From NCBI GenBank assembly GCA_963921425.1, contig OY992834.1:18489923-18553922 (forward strand): a stretch of 64,000 nt of DNA. The letters are read 5' to 3'. The stretch is from Dryas octopetala. Taxonomy: Eukaryota > Streptophyta > Magnoliopsida > Rosales > Rosaceae. The position numbers and the translations under genes are program-made. Numbering within the stretch: the first letter of the stretch is position 1; each line of letters starts with the position of its first letter. The notes beneath the pieces are model-generated. The model had not been told where the DNA came from and made no database searches. It saw only the letters and a program-made list of their open reading frames with translations. Below are positions 58,647 through 64,000 of this stretch, piece after piece.

Positions 58647-60116
58647 CACTACTACAATAATGTTAATAGACGACACTACCTACACAACAGTTTGTTAAAA
58701 ACTGTTGTGTAATTTTAACACACAACAGTTTTTAAAAAGCCGTTGTATGAATGCATGAAATCCAATAGTTTTTGGCAGAGTAGAGTTTATGAAATTGCCT
58801 AAACAACACTTACTAGCTGCGACCGTTTTGTATGTGAAAGGAAATGAAAAAAACCGGTGCTACAGTATCTTCATTAATCCTCCTTTATCACACATACAAA
58901 CCTTCTTTCTCTTTCCCTCGATCCGCTCTCTCTTTCTCCCTCTCCCTCTCCCTCTCAAACCCTCTCGATCTGCCCTCTCGATCTGCCCTCTCTCTCTCTC
59001 ACTATCAAACTTCCTCTTCTATTCTCCTCACTCTCTCTATCTCTCTCACAGCCTCCCGCTCAAACTCCCTCGCCCTTTCCCTCCATCGATCGACCTCGCC
59101 CTCGCCCTCGCCCTCGCTCTCTGACCTCGCCCTCGCCCTTTCACCTTAAACTCAAAATGGGGTAGAGAATCTATGTTATCCACTTCGACTTGAAGAACTC
59201 TAAAACACTTGTTCCTGGGTTGGGTCGGATAGGACCAGACCAAAGCGACTGGATCTGTGGAATCTGATATGGTTTTAACACCGCCACAGTTTCCCCAAAA
59301 TGCCCCTTGGGTTACGATTCTCAGACATTCAAGCTTGGTCCTCTCAGCTGCATGATATGCCACGCCCTTTTGTTCGACTCCGCCAAATGAGTCCCTTGTT
59401 CTCATTCCTTTTGCAGGCAAACCATACCATACTCTGAATTTTCATTGTTCTTTTATTAGGTTTCTTTTATTTTTCTTAAGTTTCATTGTTTTTGTATTGG
59501 GTTTCTTTTCTTTTCTTGATTACTTGTTTTTTTTTTTCTTTTTTTCGAATTGGGTTTCTTTTCTTTTCTAAATTGCTCATTTGTGTTGAATTGGGTTTGT
59601 TGTTTTAGAGTTTGTATTTCAAAATTCAAGGACTGTCCATTGTGTGGAGCTGACATTCAAAAGATCGAGGCGGACTCCAATCTTCAGGGTTTGGTGGATC
59701 GCTTCATCGAAGGTCATGCCAGAATCAAGAGGGCTCATAATGCAGAGGATAAACAAGATTCAGCGAATGACAGCAACAATGATAATAACAAGACAGTTAT
59801 ATATGAAGACGTGTCTTTGGAGAGAGGTGCTTTTTTGGTGCAACAAGCCATGAGGGTCAGTATTGTATGTATGGCCTTTGATTTGAGTTCCTGGTATTGC
59901 ATTACTTTTTCTTGCTTTGCTGGGTTAACTTTTTGGTGCTGTCATTTATTGTATGCTGTGTAGGCATTCCGAGCCCAGAACATAGAAAGTGCGAAATCAA
60001 GACTCAGTCTATGTGCAGAAGACATCAGAGATCAGTTAGAAACGATGGGTAACACGTCGGAGTTGTGCTCTCAGCTAGGAGCTGTTCTTGGAATGCTTGG
60101 CGACTGCTGGTCTGTC
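58647..60116 (+). mobile_element. CACTA-like element start with captured NCA1 exons
   Basis: Begins CACTACTACAATAATGTT, followed by subterminal words ACAACAGTTTTTAAA / TTTAAAAACTGTTGTG in both orientations (58680-58745), then a CT-rich leader (58900-59130) and captured exons. This matches the layout of the two other Pack-CACTAs. The 3' end was not found: the captured region is cut at 60117 by a second CACTA terminus. Confidence 0.55.
59300..60110 (+). pseudogene. Captured NCA1-like (RING plus TPR) gene fragment
   Basis: Exon ending 59416 encodes KCPLGYDSQTFKLGPLSCMI and CHALLFDSAK, with TGA where a RING cysteine should be, then VPCSHSFC; its donor is GC rather than GT. Exon 59609-59855 encodes VCISKFKDCPLCGADIQKIE, GLVDRFIEGHARIKR and VIYEDVSLERGAFLVQQAMR. 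Exon 59964 to about 60110 encodes AFRAQNIESAKSRLSLCAED and ELCSQLGAVLGMLGDC. This order matches plant NCA1 (NO CATALASE ACTIVITY 1), a RING/TPR chaperone of catalase, as I recall it. It lacks the start, the rest of the TPR region and one zinc ligand, so it is a pseudogene. Confidence 0.75.
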
Positions 60117-63100
60117 CACTACAAGAAAAGTAACTTTTTGTAACTTTAAATTTACAACATTTAATACATAAATGCTGTTAATTATTAATATTTATAACAT
60201 TTACTTAATAAAACGTTGCATAATATGTTAAGTTTGTTTGATTTAGACACAACACCTGATTTTATTTATTTGCAACGTTACCTTCACGCCTTAAAATCCC
60301 TAACCTTTACCAAAATCCAGTGGTGCTTTCTTTCTCTCTTACCCAGTGATCTTGGTTTGACAGTAGTTGTGTTAAGAAGTGAAAAATCTGGTACGTCTCT
60401 CTTCTTCTTCTTCTTACTTTTTCATTTTTCTGGGCTGCTGTTTTCGCTTATTGTATGATTCAATGGACTTCTCTGTGTGCTTTTAACGGTTCATTGTTGA
60501 GTAAACAAGTGGAATTTGATGGCATCGTATTGGAATTCTTACTGGAACACTGGTTTGTGTGTCTCAGTGCTTGTCATGCTTTTTATTAATTATTTTCTAT
60601 GTTGGATTTTATTTAATTTTGTTCAAGTTTAAAACTTCGGATGTTGTTGGTTAATTTATTTGAAATAAATGTTCTTAATGGGTTTTGAGATATTTGTATT
60701 AAAGTTTTTGTTTTTCGTAGTGGGGTTGGTTCGATTTCGAGTCTGGACTCGAAAATGGATCTGTGGTTGATTATTTTGTTATGGGTTTGCTGCGTCATTC
60801 TCTGTTTGCTTGTATTTCTTCTGGGTGTTGCTTACTTCAAAGAAAAATTGTTACTGGATTTATATTTCTTTTGCAAAATACGAACATTCGTGGTGTATGA
60901 GTGAACTTGTTTTAGAAATGCCAAGGTAGATAACTTTTCTATTTTTATTTTTATTTAGTACAAAAGACCATCTAATCTCTAGACTCTTCTCTTATATATA
61001 AAGTCATTGAGTTTGATGCATGTGCAGTTATTACTTATTAGTAATGAAGTATATATACCATAATGGAGTGCTGTTCTGTTTTTTGGGGCTTCCTGCAACA
61101 GATAAGTTAGCCACGTACTAACACCCTTTAATCTTTAATAGTTTGCATTTGTAACTGGTGGAGCATGGGTGAGTTTGCATTTGAGCTGAGACTGAGGTCA
61201 ATTTTCTGGGTAGCATGATTTGTTAGCCGCAAAACACCCTTTAGCTATTTTGTTAATGAACTATAGACGAATCTTTTTCTTTTTCAATTTGAGATTAACT
61301 ATGCAAAAAGTTGTATTTTGACAAATGGAAACTTAATTCTCTTTTTAGATTCATATGAATTTTGTTTACTTTTTCATATTGTATACATCATTAACTTTGA
61401 ATACTAATTATAAATCGTTCATTGAATTTGATGTTTGTATGTTGTTATATGGAATGTGAGGAGAAATCCTAATAAAACAAAACTACCTCTAAAATCAAAT
61501 CCTAAGCTGACATACACATGGACACCTAATAAAGTAAATCCTAAATAGATATGTATACCGACGCTTTTCACACTTCTAACAAATGTAGCACTTACCTGCC
61601 TAGCTGCCTTATAACATTATAAGAAATTTATTTTCTTTTTAGGGCTGACCCATTCTTTTGAAACCTGATGCTATTATTTCTTGCTATGACAAAATTTTCA
61701 CAGACAAGCAATTTATACACTTAACCTTTCCTGATGTATAGCTATGTGGCGCTAGAGGGGATGTGACTAATTAATGTGCCAAAGGTGTTGTTTTGGCAAA
61801 CAATTAAGGGTCTCTCATATGTATTAACATTTGAAACAGAGCAAGAAAGAAATGCAGCTATTATACTAGTCAGGAAATATGCTCGTGATTGCAATGTACG
61901 TGTTTTTTATCCTCCATTCTGCCATACTGTACCTTTGAATATATATTTTTAATTTGTTATGAGTTAATTGCATCCTAGAGAAATTGAATGAATGGGGAAA
62001 GATATCCATAAGATGTTTAAACTTTAATTGGTGATGAACGATTACAACTTTGATAAGATTTCCCAGAATACTGATTTTTTATGTTTCCTCTTTTTTTCTA
62101 CTTAAAATGAAGTTTGAGTAGAAATATTTAAATGACAGGTCATGCTTGGTGTACCAGATGATAGATTATAAAGGGAAGGCTGACTGAGTTTTTGCAAGTA
62201 TGAGTACAATCAAGTGTTATAGTGTGATTAATATGTTTGTGTGTGGGTTTGTGATGATAGAGTAAAATGTATGTTATAGTAATTGGGTTGGGTTTACACT
62301 AATCTCGGTTGCATCATTTTAGGCAGTGTTTTTGTTTGCCTAATCTATCTCATGCACCTTCATTACTAATCATATAGTGACTTTTGATAGACCCTTGTAA
62401 ATCTTGTATCACAGTTTATTATTCATAGAGTAATCTATATATGCTAAAACCATAACAAATAATTTTTTTGTACTTGTGGCTATTTTATCAAATTGACTAT
62501 GTTTATAAAGAGACTACCTTTGTCATATATGATCAAGCATCCTCTTGTACTTTCCTGATTAAACATGTGTGAATATTGAATGTATATTTGTCTGCATCAA
62601 ATAGATTTTGGTTGTTGTCTTTTTTATATGATATCTTAGAAATAAGTTAATTTTAATTGCCTTTCCTGTTACAGGTTTTTGAAAAAAAAAAACAGAGGGC
62701 ACAAAATCTGCCTATACAACTCACTATTGCTAGTTCCATTCTCAGGTAACATTTGAAAACCCTTAATTGAATTTAACAACGACATTGCAACAATATTACA
62801 CTCACTATTTTATTTAAACTAGACTTGCTTTTTTATAATTGCTTCAACCACAGAATTGCATATCAGCAACCCAATAGTCAGAAAGCATAAATTGCATATT
62901 CTCTCATCCTTTTCTTCATTAGTACATGGATATCTATGTTAAGCTAATTGGTACATTAATTGTATAATATGATCCAACAGTAAAATTAAAAAGCAGTGGA
63001 CAAGAAATTCATTCTAGTGAGACAATACAAACACTACTACACTTTGTAATGTAAAACAGTGTAACTACAACTTGATGCTTGATGGCTGTCATTGATTTTC

Positions 63101-63288
63101 ATTTTATGTCCTAAGCTCGGTATCTGATCATTAAGATATTGTACTGAAAGGTGTGGTATGTCTTTTCTGCTTTTTCTAGCATGGCAGCTGATAGTGAATT
63201 TATCTATTTTCTTTGTTCTCATTAAGCTTTAAGTATTGACTATTAATATAAATAATTTGTGCAAATCATTTTTGCAATATTGATTCGC
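60117..63288 (+). mobile_element. Second CACTA-like element start, probably running into the gap
   Basis: CACTACAAGAAAAGTAAC interrupts the NCA1 exon and is followed by subterminal words (ACAACATTTAA, ATAACATTTACTTAATAAAA, AACGTTGCA). Further in are two exon-like pieces: about 61839-61896 (ERNAAIILVRKYARDCN, donor GTACGT) and 62675-62746 (VFEKKKQRAQNLPIQLTIAS, donor GTAACA). I do not recognise the source gene. No 3' terminus is seen before the N gap. Confidence 0.5.
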
Positions 63289-63488
63289 NNNNNNNNNNNN
63301 NNNNNNNNNNNNNNNNNNNNNNNNNNNNNNNNNNNNNNNNNNNNNNNNNNNNNNNNNNNNNNNNNNNNNNNNNNNNNNNNNNNNNNNNNNNNNNNNNNNN
63401 NNNNNNNNNNNNNNNNNNNNNNNNNNNNNNNNNNNNNNNNNNNNNNNNNNNNNNNNNNNNNNNNNNNNNNNNNNNNNNNNNNNNNNNN
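63289..63488. other. Assembly gap (200 N)
   Basis: Run of N of a round length, so a scaffold gap of unknown or estimated size. Open frames drawn across it are meaningless. Confidence 0.99.
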
Positions 63489-63650
63489 CCCCCACCCCAG
63501 TCCCGTCGCACCCCCTCCCCCAGCCCCAACCCCCGTCGCACACCCCTGCCCCTCCGCCCAGCCCCGTCGCACCCCCCAGCCCCAACCCCCGTCGCACATC
63601 CCAGCCCCAGCCCCAGCCCCTCCCTTCCCCTCCCCACCCTGCACCCCTTA
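63489..63650. repeat. C-rich minisatellite next to the gap
   Basis: Imperfect repeats of CCCCGTCGCACCCC and CAGCCCCAACCCC, almost free of A/T. This abrupt composition next to a gap probably explains the failed assembly. The true array may be longer. Confidence 0.85.
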
Positions 63651-63790
63651 CCCAAAAAAAATTTTATTTTTATTTTTTTAAATTTTTTTTAAATTTTTTA
63701 AATTTGTTTATTAAAAAAAAATTTATTATTTTTTATTAAAAAAAATTATTATTTTTATTCAAAAAAAATTTATTATTTTTTAAATTTAAG
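63651..63790. repeat. A/T homopolymer-rich tract
   Basis: Alternating runs of A and T (TTTTTTAAATTTTTT, TTATTATTTTT) that can fold back on themselves. No gene. Confidence 0.8.
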
Positions 63791-63850
63791 GAAAAGACAA
63801 AAATACCCCTGCTATTTTGACAGAAAAACTAATGGAGGTACTATTTTGAC

Positions 63851-63988
63851 ACAAAATGAAAGTTGAGGTACTTTTTTGCAAGGTTTTAAAGTTGGGGTAC
63901 TAAATTGATACAAAATGAAAGTTGAGGTACTTTTTTGCAAGGTTTTAAAGTTGGGGTACTAAATTGAAACAACATATAAAGTTGAGGT
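63851..63988. repeat. 59-bp tandem repeat at the right edge
   Basis: Units starting ACAAAATGAAAGTTGAGGTA at 63851 and 63910, then a shorter third unit from about 63969. Words AAGTTGGGGTACTAAATTGA recur. The array may continue past the window. Confidence 0.85.
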
Positions 63989-64000
63989 ACTAAATTGTAA

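Noticed and set aside
58789..59149. Pro/Leu/Ser-rich ORFs
   Set aside because: They translate the CT-rich leader of the CACTA-like element (CTCTCC and GCCCTC repeats).
63229..63681. ORFs spanning the N gap
   Set aside because: They contain about 66 undefined codons and C-rich minisatellite; no evidence of coding.
1..64000. CRISPR arrays, operons, bacterial ribosome binding sites, canonical tRNA genes
   Set aside because: The window is plant nuclear DNA. I saw no regularly spaced repeat array of CRISPR type and no complete tRNA cloverleaf.

Overview
This is a nuclear DNA window from a flowering plant. The supporting signs are AT-rich intergenic DNA, short introns with GT/AG borders, families typical of eudicots (MATH/coiled-coil genes, DUF247, CACTA, MULE and hAT transposons, MITEs), a piece of plastid 23S rDNA, and captured fragments of conserved plant genes (NOL6, CLC-d, dCMP deaminase, UFD1, NCA1). 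A woody eudicot such as a member of Rosaceae is my best guess, but the sequence alone does not settle it. One 200-base assembly gap of N lies at 63289-63488. Four intact-looking host genes stand out: a MATH gene (11639-13695, minus), two copies of a large repeat-protein gene (30212-32074 and 48704-50539, minus) and a DUF247 gene (52470-53945, plus). Most of the rest is mobile DNA.

Layout. 1-13.7 kb: a minus-strand cluster of MATH-domain genes. Gene 1 runs off the left edge, gene 2 is broken (frameshifts, solo LTR at a splice donor, fused remnant of another copy) and gene 3 is complete. Between them lie a foldback element, a hAT-like element holding plastid rDNA, a hAT MITE with perfect 8-bp target duplication and a tandemly doubled MITE. 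14.4-20.2 kb: a decayed Pack-CACTA carrying pieces of dCMP deaminase and UFD1. 20.2-23.5 kb: a MULE with a two-exon transposase and, convergent to it, Ulp1-type exons. 24.0-25.6 kb: a foldback element with a nested hAT MITE, then a Mutator-type MITE. 25.9-29.2 kb: a gag-only LTR retrotransposon whose two LTRs share only about 234 bp.

29.8-57.9 kb: a direct segmental duplication. Copy A (29791-42731) has the repeat-protein gene and is split by a 6451-bp Pack-CACTA carrying NOL6 and CLC-d pieces. Copy B (48232-57920) has the second repeat-protein gene, shows the empty site of that CACTA, and holds a DUF247 gene flanked by direct repeats that copy A keeps only once. A third, partial copy C (42864-43680) contains only the 3' end of the repeat-protein gene and its flank. 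58.6-63.3 kb: a CACTA-like start with an NCA1 fragment, cut by a second CACTA start. The right edge has C-rich and 59-bp tandem repeats.

No metabolic pathway or operon-like cooperation is visible. The unifying theme is local duplication, transposon nesting and repeated capture of host exons. The most novel item is the 620/611-aa protein built from two copies of a three-module block, which I cannot assign to any family.
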